Positions 32,481 to 44,533 of a stretch of DNA of 64,000 nucleotides are shown here, piece by piece. The notes under the pieces were generated by a model. That model saw only the letters and a program-made list of their open reading frames with translations. It did no database searches and was not told the DNA's origin. Positions within the stretch are counted from its first letter, which is position 1. The number at the start of each line of letters is the position of its first letter. The DNA is taken from assembly GCA_002403375.1 (NCBI GenBank), contig DHHQ01000008.1:118857-182856 (forward strand), read 5' to 3'. The DNA comes from Thiobacillus denitrificans (GTDB taxonomy: Bacteria > Pseudomonadota > Gammaproteobacteria > Burkholderiales > Thiobacillaceae). A program made the translations under genes and the position numbers.

Positions 32481-34736
32481 ATGATTGCCCAGGAACTCGA
32501 AGTCACGCTGCACATGGCCTTCATGGACGCGCGGCAGAAGCGCCACGAGTTCATTTCGGTCGAGCACCTGCTGATGGCGATGCTGGACAATCCCTCGGCG
32601 GCGGAAGTGCTGCGCGCCTGCGGCGCCAACATCGAGGAGATGCGCGAGCAGCTCGGCAAGTTCATCGACGAGCACACGCCCAAGGTCGCGGGCGAGGGCG
32701 AGGTCGACACCCAGCCCACGCTCGGTTTCCAGCGCGTGATCCAGCGCGCGATCCTGCACGTGCAGTCGTCGGGCAAGAAGGAAGTGACCGGCGCCAACGT
32801 GCTGGTCGCGGTGTTCGGCGAAAAGGATTCGCACGCGGTGTATTTCCTCAGCCAGCAGGGCGTGACCCGGCTGGACATCGTCAACTTCATCTCGCATGGC
32901 ATCACCAAGACCCCCCAGAGCGACCCTGCGCCGCGCCCGGACGAGCCGGTCGAGCCCAACGCCGAGGCGCCCGCCGCCTCGCCGCTCGACAGCTTCGCGC
33001 AGAACCTCAACGCGCAGGCGCTGGCCGGCAAGATCGACCCGCTGATCGGCCGCGACCAGGAGCTCGAGCGGGTGATCCAGACGCTGTGCCGTCGCCGCAA
33101 GAACAACCCGCTGCTGGTGGGCGAGGCGGGGGTCGGCAAGACCGCCATCGCCGAAGGCCTGGCGCGCCGCATCGTCGAGGGCACGGTGCCCGACATCCTG
33201 GCGCAGAGCACGGTGTACGCGCTCGACATGGGCGCGCTGCTGGCCGGCACCAAGTACCGCGGCGACTTCGAACAGCGCCTGAAGGGCGTGCTGAAGCAGC
33301 TCGCCGACAATCAGAAGGCGATCCTCTTCATCGACGAGATCCATACCCTGATCGGTGCCGGGGCGGCGTCGGGCGGGACGCTCGACGCGTCCAACCTGTT
33401 GAAGCCGGCGCTGTCGTCGGGGCAGCTGCGCTGCATCGGCGCCACCACGTACACAGAATATCGCGGCATTTTCGAGAAAGATCACGCCCTGTCGCGGCGT
33501 TTCCAGAAGGTCGACGTGCCCGAGCCCTCGGTCAACGAGACCGTGGCGATCCTGCGCGGCCTGAAGTCGCGCTTCGAGGACCATCACGGCGTCAAGTACA
33601 CGGCGGCCGCGCTGACCACCGCGGCGCAGCTGGCGGCGCGCTACATCAACGACCGCCATCTGCCGGACAAGGCGATCGACGTGATCGACGAGGCGGGCGC
33701 CGCACAGCGCATCCTGCCGAAGTCGAAGCAGAAGCGCGTCATCACCCCGAAGGAGATCGAGGACATCATCGCCAAGATCGCGCGCATCCCGCCCAAGACG
33801 GTGTCGTCGGACGACAAGAACTCGCTGAAGACGCTGGACCGCGACCTCAAGGCCGTGGTGTACGGCCAGGACGCGGCGATCGACGCGCTGTCGACGGCGA
33901 TCAAGATGTCGCGCAGCGGCCTCGGCAACCCGCAGAAGCCGATCGGCAACTTCCTGTTCTCCGGCCCCACCGGGGTCGGCAAGACCGAGGTCGCGCGCCA
34001 GCTGGCCTACGTGCTGGGGGTCGAGCTGATCCGCTTCGACATGTCGGAATACATGGAGCGCCACGCGGTGAGCCGCCTGATCGGCGCGCCGCCCGGCTAC
34101 GTCGGCTTCGACCAGGGCGGGCTGCTGACCGAGGCGGTCAACAAGCATCCCTATGCCGTCGTCCTGCTCGATGAAATCGAGAAGGCGCATCCGGACATCT
34201 TCAACGTGCTGCTGCAGGTGATGGACCACGGCACGCTGACCGACACCAACGGGCGCAAGGCCGATTTCCGCAACGTGGTGCTGATCATGACGACCAACGC
34301 GGGCGCCGAACTGCTCAACAAGGCGACCATCGGCTTCTCCAGCGCGCGCGAGAGCGGCGACGAGATGGGCGAGATCAAGCGCATGTTCACGCCGGAATTC
34401 CGCAACCGGCTCGACGCGATCATCCCGTTCGCGCCGCTGTCCGAGCCGGTCATCCTGCAGGTGGTCGACAAGTTCCTGATGCAGCTCGAAGAGCAGCTGC
34501 ACGAGAAGAAGGTCGAGGCGGTCTTCACCGACGCGCTGAAGGCCTATCTCGCCAAGCATGGCTTCGATCCCTCGATGGGCGCGCGGCCGATGGCGCGCCT
34601 GATCCAGGACACCATCCGCAAGGCGCTCGCCGACGAGCTGCTGTTCGGCAGGCTGGCGCAGGGCGGGCGGGTGACGATCGACGTCGACGCAGGCGACAAG
34701 GTCTGTCTCGAGTTCGAAGAGGCCGTGCCGGCCTGA
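32481..34736 (+). CDS. clpA: ClpA, ATPase subunit of ClpAP protease
   Basis: 751 residues. Two AAA+ modules: Walker [14 protein letters not shown] (about 213) and [13 protein letters not shown] (about 496), with N-terminal Clp repeats. It unfolds proteins for ClpP. No clpP lies here. It starts directly after clpS. Long open frames on the opposite strand across it are a codon-usage artefact. Confidence 0.97.
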   Translation: MIAQELEVTLHMAFMDARQKRHEFISVEHLLMAMLDNPSAAEVLRACGANIEEMREQLGKFIDEHTPKVAGEGEVDTQPTLGFQRVIQRAILHVQSSGKKEVTGANVLVAVFGEKDSHAVYFLSQQGVTRLDIVNFISHGITKTPQSDPAPRPDEPVEPNAEAPAASPLDSFAQNLNAQALAGKIDPLIGRDQELERVIQTLCRRRKNNPLLVGEAGVGKTAIAEGLARRIVEGTVPDILAQSTVYALDMGALLAGTKYRGDFEQRLKGVLKQLADNQKAILFIDEIHTLIGAGAASGGTLDASNLLKPALSSGQLRCIGATTYTEYRGIFEKDHALSRRFQKVDVPEPSVNETVAILRGLKSRFEDHHGVKYTAAALTTAAQLAARYINDRHLPDKAIDVIDEAGAAQRILPKSKQKRVITPKEIEDIIAKIARIPPKTVSSDDKNSLKTLDRDLKAVVYGQDAAIDALSTAIKMSRSGLGNPQKPIGNFLFSGPTGVGKTEVARQLAYVLGVELIRFDMSEYMERHAVSRLIGAPPGYVGFDQGGLLTEAVNKHPYAVVLLDEIEKAHPDIFNVLLQVMDHGTLTDTNGRKADFRNVVLIMTTNAGAELLNKATIGFSSARESGDEMGEIKRMFTPEFRNRLDAIIPFAPLSEPVILQVVDKFLMQLEEQLHEKKVEAVFTDALKAYLAKHGFDPSMGARPMARLIQDTIRKALADELLFGRLAQGGRVTIDVDAGDKVCLEFEEAVPA

Positions 34737-34812
34737 GATTGTTCGCTTCGCGAAAAAACCAGCCTTAAAGATTCCGGATGCGTGGCCGTAAGCCGTTCTA
34801 GCGGCAGGTGCG

Positions 34813-34851
34813 CATTCCCCGGGCGCGGAAGCGGTTTCGCCCCGGGGAATG
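34813..34851. terminator. Long GC hairpin after clpA
   Basis: CATTCCCCGGGCG (34813-34825) pairs with CGCCCCGGGGAATG (34838-34851) with a single bulge. It lies 76 bases past the clpA stop and 41 before the next ATG. No T run follows; it may be a structure-based terminator or an mRNA end protector. Confidence 0.5.
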
Positions 34852-34892
34852 TCGCGCCTGCTTGGCATTGTGTCTAGACGGAAGGGAAATCC

Positions 34893-35360
34893 ATGAATCG
34901 CCACCGCGCATCGCGCCTGCTTGTCGCCTTGCTGATCAGCCTGCTGCCTGTTTCTGCCCTTGCCGCCGCCGCCGATTCCGGCAGCGATGGGGCGCCCGCG
35001 TCCGTGGATGACATGGACCTGGAGGCGGTGGGCGAGCGCATCCGCCAGACGGGTGCCCAGATGCAGGCCGACCTCAAGAAGGCACGCGCCCGTCTCGAGG
35101 CGCGCAAGGCGCGGCAGGAGGAGGAGCGCAAGCAGGAGGCCGAGCTGGCGCGCCAGCAGGCGATCAGGGAGGAGGCCCAGCGGGCTGCACTGAAGGAGCG
35201 CAGGGAACAGGAGGCTGCGCAGAAGCAGGCTGAGGCCGCGCGCAAGGCGGCAGCGGCCGCCCAGCGCGCGAAAGAGGAGCAGGACGCCAAGGCGCGGGCT
35301 GCGAAGGCGCTGCAGGACGCGCGGAAGTCGGATGGGGTCACGGCCTTCGTGGAGGAGTGA
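34893..35360 (+). CDS. Periplasmic coiled-coil protein of unknown function
   Basis: 155 residues: signal peptide (LLVALLISLLPVSALAAA), a short acidic stretch, then a continuous charged helix from about 60 to 145 (EARKARQEEERKQEAE..., Ala/Glu/Lys/Arg-rich), expected to form a coiled coil. No catalytic motif. Low-complexity composition makes homology unreliable. It stands alone between two hairpins. Confidence 0.75.
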   Translation: MNRHRASRLLVALLISLLPVSALAAAADSGSDGAPASVDDMDLEAVGERIRQTGAQMQADLKKARARLEARKARQEEERKQEAELARQQAIREEAQRAALKERREQEAAQKQAEAARKAAAAAQRAKEEQDAKARAAKALQDARKSDGVTAFVEE

Positions 35361-35394
35361 CGCGCACGCAGCGCACGACAGCGGGCAGACAAAA

Positions 35395-35480
35395 GCGGCG
35401 CCTGGAGGCGCCGCGAAATTCCCGGTCTGGCTGGAGGAGCGCCCGGGGCCGAAACCCCGACCGGGAGCAAAGGGAAATCC
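35395..35480. other. Structured spacer before the rhamnose operon
   Basis: GCGGCGCC-TGGA-GGCGCCGC (35395-35414) is a perfect 8-base stem, followed by CCCGGTC (35421-35427) pairing with GACCGGG (35459-35465) around CGGGG/CCCCG at 35444-35459. This could be a terminator for the preceding gene or a leader RNA. The rest of the 370-base gap to rfbB holds no gene I can see. Confidence 0.45.
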
Positions 35481-35730
35481 ACTCCCTCGAAGCTGCCGCC
35501 AGGGGCTGGCGGTGCAGAACGCACGAAGTGGCGAGTTTGTATAACGGTGTGTCGCTTCGCTTCTTTAACGCGAAGTTAACGCATGGGCCAGGGCCGCTCC
35601 GGGCTTGAAGTGCCGGAGCAAATCCCGCACCATACCGGCCGTTCCGACGACCGCGGGCCGGCATCCCGGCCACGTCCCGGCCGGCTGCCCGTTCCGGGGC
35701 AGCTCCAATAAACCAACTCTCTGATTTCAC

Positions 35731-36798
35731 ATGATTCTTGTCACCGGCGGCGCGGGCTTCATCGGCGCCAATTTCATTCTCGACTGGCTGGCTGCGAACG
35801 ACGAAGCGGTCGTCAACCTCGACAAGCTGACCTACGCGGGCAATCTCGAAAGTCTGAGGTCGTTGCAGGGCGATGCCCGGCACGTCTTCGTGCAGGGCGA
35901 CATCGGCGACCGCGACCGGGTCGAGGCGCTGCTGCGCGAACACCGCCCGCGGGCGGTGATCAACTTCGCCGCCGAAAGCCATGTCGACCGCTCGATCCAC
36001 GGCCCCGGCGAGTTCATCCAGACCAACGTGGTCGGCACCTTCAACCTGCTCGAGGCGGTGCGCGCGCACTGGACGCAGCTGCCGGCCGACGAACAGGCGG
36101 CCTTCCGCTTCCTGCACGTCTCGACCGACGAGGTCTACGGCTCGCTCGGCCCCGCCGATCCGGCATTTTCCGAGACCACGCCGTACGCGCCGAACAGCCC
36201 GTACTCGGCGTCGAAGGCGGCGTCCGACCATCTGGTGCGCGCCTACCACCACACCTACGGGTTGCCGGTGCTGACGACCAACTGCTCGAACAACTACGGG
36301 CCGCTGCAGTTTCCCGAGAAGCTCATTCCGCTGGTGATCCACAACGCGCTCGCCGGCAAGCCGCTGCCGATCTACGGCGACGGCAGCAACGTCCGCGACT
36401 GGCTGTACGTCGCCGACCATTGCAGCGCGATCCGCCGGGTGCTGGAAGCCGGCCGGGTGGGGGAGACCTACAACATCGGCGGCTGCAACGAGAAGACCAA
36501 CCTCGAGGTGGTGGAGACGCTGTGCGCCATCCTCGACGAATTGCACCCCGGCTCGCCGGTCACGCCGCACGCGAGCCTCGTCACCTTCGTCAAGGACCGT
36601 CCCGGCCACGACCAGCGCTATGCGATCGACGCCCGCAAGATCGAGCGCGAGCTCGGCTGGACGCCCGGTGAAACCTTCGAGACCGGCATCCGCAAGACGG
36701 TGGCCTGGTACTTGGCCAACCAGGACTGGGTGGACCACGTGACCAGCGGCGAATACCGCAACTGGGTTTCCAGGAACTACGCAGACACTCCCGCATGA
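35731..36798 (+). CDS. rfbB: dTDP-glucose 4,6-dehydratase
   Basis: 355 residues. NAD-binding [12 protein letters not shown] at the N-terminus, the catalytic YSASK (in [14 protein letters not shown]) and the STDEVYGSL motif identify RfbB/RmlB, second step of dTDP-L-rhamnose synthesis for O-antigen. It overlaps rfbA by 4 bases and starts the operon. Confidence 0.97.
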   Translation: MILVTGGAGFIGANFILDWLAANDEAVVNLDKLTYAGNLESLRSLQGDARHVFVQGDIGDRDRVEALLREHRPRAVINFAAESHVDRSIHGPGEFIQTNVVGTFNLLEAVRAHWTQLPADEQAAFRFLHVSTDEVYGSLGPADPAFSETTPYAPNSPYSASKAASDHLVRAYHHTYGLPVLTTNCSNNYGPLQFPEKLIPLVIHNALAGKPLPIYGDGSNVRDWLYVADHCSAIRRVLEAGRVGETYNIGGCNEKTNLEVVETLCAILDELHPGSPVTPHASLVTFVKDRPGHDQRYAIDARKIERELGWTPGETFETGIRKTVAWYLANQDWVDHVTSGEYRNWVSRNYADTPA

Positions 36799-37679
36799 GC
36801 ACACGCAAGGGCATCATTCTCGCCGGGGGCTCCGGCACCCGGCTGTATCCCATCACCCAGGCGGTCTCCAAGCAGCTGCTGCCGGTGTACGACAAGCCGA
36901 TGGTCTACTACCCGCTCACCACGCTGATGCTGGCGGGCATCCGCGACATCCTGCTGATCTCGACGCCGCAGGACACGCCGCGCTTCGAGCAGCTGCTCGG
37001 CGACGGCGCGCAGTGGGGCCTCGATATCCGGTATGCGGTGCAGCCCGAGCCCGAGGGGCTGGCGCAGGCCTTCCTCATCGGCAGCGATTTCATCGGCAAC
37101 GACCCGAGCGCGCTGGTGCTGGGCGACAACATCTTCTACGGCCACGAACTGGCCCAGGACCTCAACGCGGCCGGACAGCGCGAACGCGGCGCTACCGTGT
37201 TCGCCTACCCGGTGCACGACCCCGAGCGCTACGGCGTGGTCGAGTTCGACGCCGCCGGGCGCGCGGTCAGCCTCGAGGAAAAGCCGGCCCGGCCGAAGTC
37301 GCGCTACGCCGTCACCGGCCTCTACTTCTACGACAACCGGGTGATCGACGTCGCCCGCGCGCTGAAGCCGTCGCCGCGCGGCGAGCTCGAGATCACCGAC
37401 GTCAACCGCCAGTATCTGGAATGGGGCGAGCTCGACGTGCAGGTGATGGGGCGCGGCCAGGCCTGGCTCGACACCGGCACCCACGACTCGCTGATCGAGG
37501 CGGCGCTCTACATCCAGACGATCGAGAAGCGGCAGGGCCTGAAGATCGCCTGCCCCGAGGAGATCGCGTTCCGCCAGGGCTTCATCGACGCCGCCCAACT
37601 GGAAACCTTGGCGCAGCCGCTGATGAAGAACGGCTACGGGCAGTATCTGATCGACGTGCTGCGCGACCGGGTGTTCTGA
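36795..37679 (+). CDS. rfbA: Glucose-1-phosphate thymidylyltransferase
   Basis: 294 residues. The nucleotide-transfer motif [20 protein letters not shown] starts the protein and GDNIFYG and [11 protein letters not shown] follow. It makes dTDP-glucose, the first step to dTDP-rhamnose. The stop TGA shares its last base with the rfbC ATG. Confidence 0.97.
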   Translation: MSTRKGIILAGGSGTRLYPITQAVSKQLLPVYDKPMVYYPLTTLMLAGIRDILLISTPQDTPRFEQLLGDGAQWGLDIRYAVQPEPEGLAQAFLIGSDFIGNDPSALVLGDNIFYGHELAQDLNAAGQRERGATVFAYPVHDPERYGVVEFDAAGRAVSLEEKPARPKSRYAVTGLYFYDNRVIDVARALKPSPRGELEITDVNRQYLEWGELDVQVMGRGQAWLDTGTHDSLIEAALYIQTIEKRQGLKIACPEEIAFRQGFIDAAQLETLAQPLMKNGYGQYLIDVLRDRVF

Positions 37680-38221
37680 TGGAGGTGATCGCGACCCAGC
37701 ATCCCGACGTCCTGCTGCTGCGCCCCAGGGTGTTCGGCGACGCCCGCGGTTTCTTCCTCGAGAGCTACAACCGCAAGACCTTCGCCGGCATCGGCATCGA
37801 CGCCGAGTTCGTGCAGGACAACCACTCGCGCTCGGCGCAGGGCGTGCTGCGCGGGCTGCACTACCAGATCCGCCAGCCGCAGGGCAAGCTGGTGCGCGTG
37901 GTGGCGGGCGAGGTGTTCGACGTCGCGGTCGACCTGCGCCGTTCCTCGCCGCATTTCGGCCGCGCCGCGACCATGCGGCTGACGGCCGACGGCCACGAGA
38001 TGGCGTGGATCCCGCCCGGGTTCGCGCACGGTTTCCTGGTGCTGTCGGAATTCGCCGAGTTTCTCTACAAGACCACCGACTACTACGCGCCGGAGCACGA
38101 GCGCAGCCTGCAGTGGAACGACCCGGCGCTGGGCATCGACTGGCCGCTCGCGGGCGAGCCGCTGCTGTCCGCCAAGGACCGGGCGGCGCTGCCGCTCGCC
38201 GCGTGCGAGGTGTTCGCATGA
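37679..38221 (+). CDS. rfbC: dTDP-4-dehydrorhamnose 3,5-epimerase
   Basis: 180 residues. VLRGLHYQ, with its catalytic His, and KLVRVVAGEVFDVAVDLRRS mark the RmlC cupin enzyme, third step of the pathway. ATG 37679 overlaps the rfbA stop by one base. Confidence 0.96.
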   Translation: MEVIATQHPDVLLLRPRVFGDARGFFLESYNRKTFAGIGIDAEFVQDNHSRSAQGVLRGLHYQIRQPQGKLVRVVAGEVFDVAVDLRRSSPHFGRAATMRLTADGHEMAWIPPGFAHGFLVLSEFAEFLYKTTDYYAPEHERSLQWNDPALGIDWPLAGEPLLSAKDRAALPLAACEVFA

Positions 38222-39096
38222 GGATCCTGCTCACCGGCGTCAACGGCCAGGTGGGCTGGGAGCTGCGGCGCACGCTGGCGCCGCTGGGCGAGGTGATTGC
38301 AGCCGACCGCAGCCTGCTCGACCTGGCGGATACCGCATCGATCCGCCGCAGCGTGGCGGCGATCGCGCCGGACCTCATCGTCAACCCGGCCGCCTACACC
38401 GCGGTCGACAAGGCCGAATCCGAGCCTGGCCTCGCCTATGCGATCAATGCCGCAGCGCCCGGCGAACTCGCCGCCTGCGGCGTTCCGCTGGTGCATTTCT
38501 CGACCGACTACGTGTTCGACGGGACGAAAGCCGGCGCCTACACCGAATCGGACACGCCCAACCCGCTCGGCGTCTACGGCGCCAGCAAGCTGGCCGGCGA
38601 AGCGGCGGTCGCGGCCGCCGGCATCCCGCACCTGATCCTGCGCACCAGCTGGGTGTACGGCCTGCGCGGGCGGAATTTCCTGCTCACCATGCAGAGGCTG
38701 GCGCGCGAGCGCGAGACGCTGTCGGTGGTCGACGACCAGTTCGGCGCGCCGACCTGGTCGCGCCTGATCGCCGAGGCGACCGCGCTGGTGGTGGCGCGCT
38801 GGCTCGACCGGCCCGACCGTGCCGCGCGTTCCGGCGTCTATCATCTGACCAGCGGCGGGCGCACCAGCTGGCACGGTTTCACCGCCGCCATCCTCGCGCA
38901 TCGGGCGGTGAGCGATTCCAGGCTCGCCCGTCTGACGGCGATCCCGACCTCGGGCTACCCGACGCCGGCGGCACGGCCTGCCAATTCGCAGCTGGATTGC
39001 GGCAAGCTTGCCGACACGTTCGGCGTGCGTCTGCCACACTGGGAGGAGGCGCTGGCCCTGTGTCTGGACCAGGAGACGCCTCGTTCGGGGACCTAA
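38218..39096 (+). CDS. rfbD: dTDP-4-dehydrorhamnose reductase
   Basis: 292 residues. GVNGQVGWELRR (dinucleotide fold), STDYVFDG and the YGASKLAGE active site identify RmlD, the last step to dTDP-L-rhamnose. It overlaps rfbC by 4 bases. The order B-A-C-D is as in many Gram-negatives. Confidence 0.96.
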   Translation: MRILLTGVNGQVGWELRRTLAPLGEVIAADRSLLDLADTASIRRSVAAIAPDLIVNPAAYTAVDKAESEPGLAYAINAAAPGELAACGVPLVHFSTDYVFDGTKAGAYTESDTPNPLGVYGASKLAGEAAVAAAGIPHLILRTSWVYGLRGRNFLLTMQRLARERETLSVVDDQFGAPTWSRLIAEATALVVARWLDRPDRAARSGVYHLTSGGRTSWHGFTAAILAHRAVSDSRLARLTAIPTSGYPTPAARPANSQLDCGKLADTFGVRLPHWEEALALCLDQETPRSGT

Positions 39097-39111
39097 GAAG
39101 AGCACACGACA

Positions 39112-40533
39112 ATGACGACCATCCATCCCGTGATCCTTTCCGGCGGTTCCGGCACCCGCCTGTGGCCACTGTCGCGCGCGGCGCTGCCCAAGCAGCTGCT
39201 GCCGCTCGCCAGCGACCTGAGCCTGCTGCAGGACACCGTCGGCCGCCTGGCGGACATGCCGGAGATCGCGGCACCGCTCATGGTGTGCAACGTCGAGCAC
39301 CGCTTCATGATCGCCGAGCAGATGCGCCAGATCGACACCGCGCCTGCCGCCATCGTGCTGGAGCCGGTGGGGCGCAACACCGCGCCGGCGATCGCCGTCG
39401 CCGCGCTGATGCTGTCACGCGACGATCCCGACGCGCTGATGCTGGTGCTGCCGGCCGACCATCTGATCGGCGACGTCGCGGCCTTCCACACGGCGATCCG
39501 CACCGCCGCCGAAGCCGCGCGGAACGGCCATCTCGCCACCTTCGGCATCGTCGCCGCCACCCCCGAGACCGGCTACGGCTACATCAGGAAGGGGGCGCCG
39601 CTCGCAGATACCGCCGGTGCCCACCAGGTGGCGGCCTTCGTCGAGAAGCCCGACCTCGCCACCGCCAAGCAGTACGTCGATTCAGGCGAATACTTCTGGA
39701 ACAGCGGCATGTTCCTGTTCCGCGCGTCCGACTTCCTCAACGAACTCGAGGCGCTGCGTCCCGACATCCTCGAGGCCAGCCGGGCGGCGCTTAACGCCGC
39801 CACGCTCGACCTCGACTTCGTGCGGCTCGACCCCGCGGCGTTCGAGGCCTGCCCGTCGGACTCGGTCGACTACGCGGTGATGGAGCGCACCCGCCGCGCC
39901 GCCGTGGTGCCGGCCGACATCGCGTGGAACGACATCGGCGCCTGGTCGGCGCTGTGGGAGGTCGCGACCAAGGACGAGGCGGGCAACGCGATCCGCGGCG
40001 ACGTCATGCTGGAGAACGCGTCCAACAACTTCGTCCGCGCCGAAGGCCGCATGGTCGCGCTCCTCGGCGTGACGGACCTGGTCGTGGTCGAGACCGCCGA
40101 CGTCGTGCTGGTGGCGAAGAGGGACCAGGTGCAGGACGTGAAGAAGCTGGTCGACCGCCTCAAGGCCGAGAAGCGCTGCGAGCACCTGGTGCACAAGCAG
40201 GTCTACCGTCCCTGGGGCTGGTACGAGGGCATCGACGAGGGCGAACGCTTCCAGGTCAAGCGCATCATGGTCAAGCCGGGCGAGAAGCTCAGCCTGCAGA
40301 TGCACCACCACCGGGCGGAGCACTGGATCGTCGTGTCGGGCACCGCGCGGGTGACGCGCGGCGAACACGTCGAGCTGCTGACCGAGAACCAGTCGACCTA
40401 CATCCCGCTCGGCACCACCCACCGGCTGGAGAACCCCGGCAAGATCGACCTGCACATGATCGAGGTGCAGTCGGGCACCTACCTCGGCGAGGACGACATC
40501 GTGCGCCTCGAGGACGTCTACCAGCGCAACTGA
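39112..40533 (+). CDS. manC: Mannose-1-phosphate guanylyltransferase / mannose-6-phosphate isomerase
   Basis: 473 residues, bifunctional. The N-terminal pyrophosphorylase has SGGSGTRLWPLSRAALPKQL and a C-terminal cupin-type isomerase has RPWGWYEG and QMHHHRAEHW. It makes GDP-mannose for surface polysaccharide. It begins 15 bases after rfbD and probably shares its operon. Confidence 0.96.
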   Translation: MTTIHPVILSGGSGTRLWPLSRAALPKQLLPLASDLSLLQDTVGRLADMPEIAAPLMVCNVEHRFMIAEQMRQIDTAPAAIVLEPVGRNTAPAIAVAALMLSRDDPDALMLVLPADHLIGDVAAFHTAIRTAAEAARNGHLATFGIVAATPETGYGYIRKGAPLADTAGAHQVAAFVEKPDLATAKQYVDSGEYFWNSGMFLFRASDFLNELEALRPDILEASRAALNAATLDLDFVRLDPAAFEACPSDSVDYAVMERTRRAAVVPADIAWNDIGAWSALWEVATKDEAGNAIRGDVMLENASNNFVRAEGRMVALLGVTDLVVVETADVVLVAKRDQVQDVKKLVDRLKAEKRCEHLVHKQVYRPWGWYEGIDEGERFQVKRIMVKPGEKLSLQMHHHRAEHWIVVSGTARVTRGEHVELLTENQSTYIPLGTTHRLENPGKIDLHMIEVQSGTYLGEDDIVRLEDVYQRN

Positions 40534-40619
40534 CGCGAGCCCGGCACGGGGGGGCGGCTTGAAACTCAGGCTTCCGCCCCGATACTGTGAGCACTGTCCG
40601 AATTTCAAGTGCCCACCTC

Positions 40620-42998
40620 ATGCCCAACGATCCCCTTGAAGGCGAAATCCTGCCCGACGACCGCCAGCTGCCGGCCGCGCCGGCGCTGCCGGCCGAACTG
40701 CACCTGCTGCCGCTGACCGAAAAGCCGTTCTTCCCGGCGCAGACCCTGCCGCTGCTGATGAACGAGGCGCCGTGGCTGCCGACCGTCGAGGCCATCGGCG
40801 AGACCGCGCACCACATGGTCGGTCTGGTGGTGGTCAAGCCGGACAATACCGACCTAGTGGACCGCAAGGACTTCCGCAGCATCGGTACCGTCGTGCGCAT
40901 CCACCATCCGGTCAAGACCGACGGCAAGATGCAGTTCATCGCCGAGGGTGTGCGACGCTTCCGCATCGTCGAGTGGCTGTCGGACAAGCCGCCCTACAAG
41001 GTGCGCGTCGAGTACCCGAACGAGCCGGGCAAGCCGGAATCCGAGGAGATCCGCGCCTACTCGATCGCCATCATCAACACCATCAAGGAGCTGCTGCCGC
41101 TCAACCCGCTGTACTCGGAGGAACTGAAGTTCTTCCTCAACCGCTACGGACCCAACGAGCCCTCGCAGCTGACCGACTTCGCCGCGAGCCTCACGACCGC
41201 GTCGAAGCAGGAACTCCAGGACGTGCTGGAGGCCTTCTCGCTGAAGAAGCGCATGGAGAAGGTGCTGGTGCTCCTGAAGAAGGAGCTCGACGTCGCGCGC
41301 CTGCAGTCGCAGATCCGCGAGAAGGTCGACGAGAAGATGAGCGAGCAGCAGCGCGAGTTCTTCCTGCGCCAGCAATTGAAGGCGATCCAGAAGGAGCTCG
41401 GCATCGCCAAGGACGACAAGACCGCAGAGCTCGACACCTTCCGCGAGCGCCTCGCCAAATTGACCCTGCCCGAGCAGGCGGCCAAGCGCATCGACGAGGA
41501 AATGCGCAAGCTGTCGCTGCTGGAAACCGGCTCGGCGGAATACAACGTCACCCGCAACTACCTCGACTGGCTGACCGTGCTGCCGTGGGGCGTGCACACC
41601 CAGGACAAGATCGACCTCGAGCGCGCGCGCAGGATCCTCGACCGCGACCACGACGGTCTCGAGGACGTCAAGGACCGCATCATCGAATTCCTCGCCGTCG
41701 GCGCGATGCGCGGCGAGATGGCCGGCTCGATCCTGCTGCTGATCGGCCCGCCCGGCGTCGGCAAGACCTCGATCGGCAAGTCCATCGCCGAGGCGCTGGG
41801 GCGCAAGTTCTTCCGCTTCTCGGTCGGCGGCATGCGCGACGAGGCCGAGATCAAGGGCCACCGCCGCACCTACATCGGCGCCATGCCCGGCAAGTTCGTG
41901 CAGGCGCTGAAGGAGGCCGGATCGGCCAATCCGATCATCATGCTCGACGAGATCGACAAGATCGGCGCGAGCTACCAGGGCGACCCGGCGAGTGCGCTGC
42001 TGGAGGTGCTCGACCCCGAGCAGAACGCCGATTTCCTCGACCACTACCTCGACGTGCGCTTCGATCTGTCCAAGGCGCTGTTCATCTGCACCGCCAACGA
42101 CTTCTCGATCCCGTCGGCGCTGCTCGACCGCATGGAAGTCATCCGCCTGTCGGGCTACATCACCGAGGAAAAGGTCGCGATCGCCAAGCACCACCTGTGG
42201 CCGCGCGTGCTCGAGCGTTCCGGCCTGAAGAAGCACCAGCTCGTCATCAGCGAGGGCGCGATCCGCCACGTCATCGAGGGCTACGCCCGCGAGGCCGGCG
42301 TGCGCAACCTGGAAAAGCAGCTGGGGCGGGTGGCGCGCAAGGCCGTGGTGAAGATCCTCGGCGGCGCGGCGACGCCGATCCGGATCGGGGTCAAGGAAAT
42401 CGAGGCCTATCTCGACAAGCCGGTGTTCACCAAGGAAAGGCCCATCACCGGCGTCGGCGTCGTCACCGGGCTCGCGTGGACCGCGCTCGGCGGCGCGACG
42501 CTGCCGGTCGAGGCCACCCGCGTGCACACCCTCAACCGCGGCTTCAAGCTCACCGGCAAGCTCGGCGAGGTGATGAAGGAATCCGCCGAGATCGCCTACA
42601 GCTACGTCGCCTCGCACCTCAGGGCCTACGGCGCCGACGAGACCTTCTTCGACAAGAGCTTCGTGCATCTCCACGTGCCCGAAGGCGCCACCCCCAAGGA
42701 CGGCCCCAGCGCCGGTGTCACCATGGCCACCGCGCTCCTCTCGCTGGCGAAGAACCGGAAGATCCCGCGCCCGCTCGCCATGACGGGCGAACTCACGCTC
42801 ACGGGCCAGGTGCTGCCCGTCGGCGGCATCCGCGAGAAGGTCATCGCCGCGCGCCGCATCGGCCTGCACGAACTCATCCTGCCCGAGGCCAACCGCCGCG
42901 ACTTCGACAAGCTCCCCGACCACATCCGCGCCGGGCTGACGGTGCATTTCGCCAAGCGCTACCAGGACGTTGCCGCGGTGGTGTTCGGCCATTCCTGA
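40620..42998 (+). CDS. lon: Lon ATP-dependent protease
   Basis: 792 residues. N-terminal substrate domain, Walker [13 protein letters not shown] and the Ser-Lys proteolytic site [15 protein letters not shown] (Ser of DGPSAG). The ATG at 40620 gives the family start; a GTG at 40587 would lengthen it. It clears damaged and regulatory proteins. It is 86 bases after manC and runs towards scpA. Confidence 0.97.
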   Translation: MPNDPLEGEILPDDRQLPAAPALPAELHLLPLTEKPFFPAQTLPLLMNEAPWLPTVEAIGETAHHMVGLVVVKPDNTDLVDRKDFRSIGTVVRIHHPVKTDGKMQFIAEGVRRFRIVEWLSDKPPYKVRVEYPNEPGKPESEEIRAYSIAIINTIKELLPLNPLYSEELKFFLNRYGPNEPSQLTDFAASLTTASKQELQDVLEAFSLKKRMEKVLVLLKKELDVARLQSQIREKVDEKMSEQQREFFLRQQLKAIQKELGIAKDDKTAELDTFRERLAKLTLPEQAAKRIDEEMRKLSLLETGSAEYNVTRNYLDWLTVLPWGVHTQDKIDLERARRILDRDHDGLEDVKDRIIEFLAVGAMRGEMAGSILLLIGPPGVGKTSIGKSIAEALGRKFFRFSVGGMRDEAEIKGHRRTYIGAMPGKFVQALKEAGSANPIIMLDEIDKIGASYQGDPASALLEVLDPEQNADFLDHYLDVRFDLSKALFICTANDFSIPSALLDRMEVIRLSGYITEEKVAIAKHHLWPRVLERSGLKKHQLVISEGAIRHVIEGYAREAGVRNLEKQLGRVARKAVVKILGGAATPIRIGVKEIEAYLDKPVFTKERPITGVGVVTGLAWTALGGATLPVEATRVHTLNRGFKLTGKLGEVMKESAEIAYSYVASHLRAYGADETFFDKSFVHLHVPEGATPKDGPSAGVTMATALLSLAKNRKIPRPLAMTGELTLTGQVLPVGGIREKVIAARRIGLHELILPEANRRDFDKLPDHIRAGLTVHFAKRYQDVAAVVFGHS

Positions 42999-43037
42999 CG
43001 CTGCGGGGAGGGGGCCAGTCTCGGGTAAAATGCCCGC

Positions 43038-43871
43038 ATGAACGCCGCCGATCCTCTCGACACGGAGCTCCTCGAGCCGACGCACGCGCCCGTCATCAGG
43101 GTGCGCGGTGAGCCGCTGACCGAGCTGCCGCAGGATCTCTACATTCCGCCCGACGCGCTCGAGATCTTCCTCGAGGCCTTCGAGGGTCCGCTCGACCTGC
43201 TGCTGTACCTGATCCGCAAGCAGAACCTCGACGTGCTCGACATCCCGATGGCGGCGCTGACCAAGCAGTACATGGCCTACGTCGAGGCGGCGCGCGCGAC
43301 GCGGCTGGAACTCGCGGCGGAATACCTGCTGATGGCGGCGATGCTCATCGACATCAAGTCGCGCATGCTGCTGCCGCGCCGCGAGCAGGCCGAGGAGGCG
43401 GGCGAGGGCGAGGATCCGCGCGCCGAGCTGGTGCGCCGCCTGCTCGAATACGAGCAGATGAAGCTCGCCGGCCAGCACCTCGATGCGTTGCCGCAGGCCG
43501 GGCGCGATTTCGACACCGTGAGCGTGTTCCTGCCGGCGGCCGCCAAGCGCCTTCCCAGTCTGCACCCCGAGGAGCTCGCCGCCGCCTGGCTGGCGATCCT
43601 GTCGCGCGCGAAGAACCGCACCCACCACCGCATCGGCCGCCAGGAGCTCTCCATCCGCGAGCACATGAGCCGCATCCTGAAGCGCCTGACGCCCGGCGAA
43701 TTCATGGAATTCAAGGAACTGTTCCCCGATTCGTCGACCGTGCACGAACTGGTGGTGACCTTTCTCGCGGTGCTCGAACTGGCCAAGGAAACCCTGCTCG
43801 ACGTCACCCAGGCCGAGCCCTTCGCCCCGATCTACGTGAGGCTCCATGAATCCGAACCTGCAACCGAATGA
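43038..43871 (+). CDS. scpA: Segregation and condensation protein A
   Basis: 277 residues. The start ([21 protein letters not shown]) and [21 protein letters not shown] are the kleisin signature. It bridges SMC with ScpB for chromosome condensation. It overlaps scpB by 26 bases. Confidence 0.95.
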   Translation: MNAADPLDTELLEPTHAPVIRVRGEPLTELPQDLYIPPDALEIFLEAFEGPLDLLLYLIRKQNLDVLDIPMAALTKQYMAYVEAARATRLELAAEYLLMAAMLIDIKSRMLLPRREQAEEAGEGEDPRAELVRRLLEYEQMKLAGQHLDALPQAGRDFDTVSVFLPAAAKRLPSLHPEELAAAWLAILSRAKNRTHHRIGRQELSIREHMSRILKRLTPGEFMEFKELFPDSSTVHELVVTFLAVLELAKETLLDVTQAEPFAPIYVRLHESEPATE

Positions 43872-44529
43872 CCACCCCGACGACCTGAAGGTCGTGCTCG
43901 AGGCCGCCCTGCTCGCGGCGGTCGAGCCGCTGACGCTCGCCGAGCTCAGGCGCATGTTCGAGCAGGAACTGTCGAACGACATGCTGCGGCGCGCGCTCGA
44001 GGAACTGCGCGCGCAGTGGCACGGCCGCGGCGTCGAACTGGTGCAGGTGGCCGACGGCTGGCGCTTCCAGACGCGCGCCGAGATGCAGCCCTGGCTCTCC
44101 CGGCTGAAGAACGAGAAGCCGCCGCGCTACTCGCGCGCGGTGCTCGAGACGCTCGCCATCATCGCCTACCGCCAGCCGGTGACGCGCGGCGACATCGAGG
44201 ACATCCGCGGGGTGTCGGTCAATCCCAACATCATCAAGACGCTGGAGGAGCGCGGCTGGATCGAGGCCATCGGCCACCGCGACGTGCCGGGGCGTCCCGC
44301 GCTGTTCGGCACCACCGGCCATTTCCTCAGCGACCTCGGGCTGCGCACGCTGTCCGAATTGCCACCGCTCGAGGAGCTCGGCCAGCTCGTCACACCGGAA
44401 GAAACCGCACTGATTCCGGAATTGCGCGAGGAAATGGGGGACAATATCGCCCCCCAGACCTACGGCGCGGTGATCGAAACCGCCCGTGTCAGCACCGCGC
44501 CGCATGGCGCCGTCACCGAGATTTCCTGA
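43846..44529 (+). CDS. scpB: Segregation and condensation protein B
   Basis: 227 residues. Two winged-helix repeats; [20 protein letters not shown] and [20 protein letters not shown] are typical. It partners ScpA/SMC. The start overlaps scpA by 26 bases. Confidence 0.95.
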   Translation: MNPNLQPNDHPDDLKVVLEAALLAAVEPLTLAELRRMFEQELSNDMLRRALEELRAQWHGRGVELVQVADGWRFQTRAEMQPWLSRLKNEKPPRYSRAVLETLAIIAYRQPVTRGDIEDIRGVSVNPNIIKTLEERGWIEAIGHRDVPGRPALFGTTGHFLSDLGLRTLSELPPLEELGQLVTPEETALIPELREEMGDNIAPQTYGAVIETARVSTAPHGAVTEIS

Positions 44530-44533
44530 AGCC

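Noticed and set aside
31281..34904. A 1207-codon open frame antisense to clpS-clpA
   Set aside because: High-GC codon bias leaves long stop-free antisense frames; clpA has full motifs on the plus strand and the antisense protein is low-complexity.
40854..43982. A 1042-codon open frame antisense to lon-scpA
   Set aside because: Same artefact; Lon and ScpA motifs on the plus strand are unambiguous.
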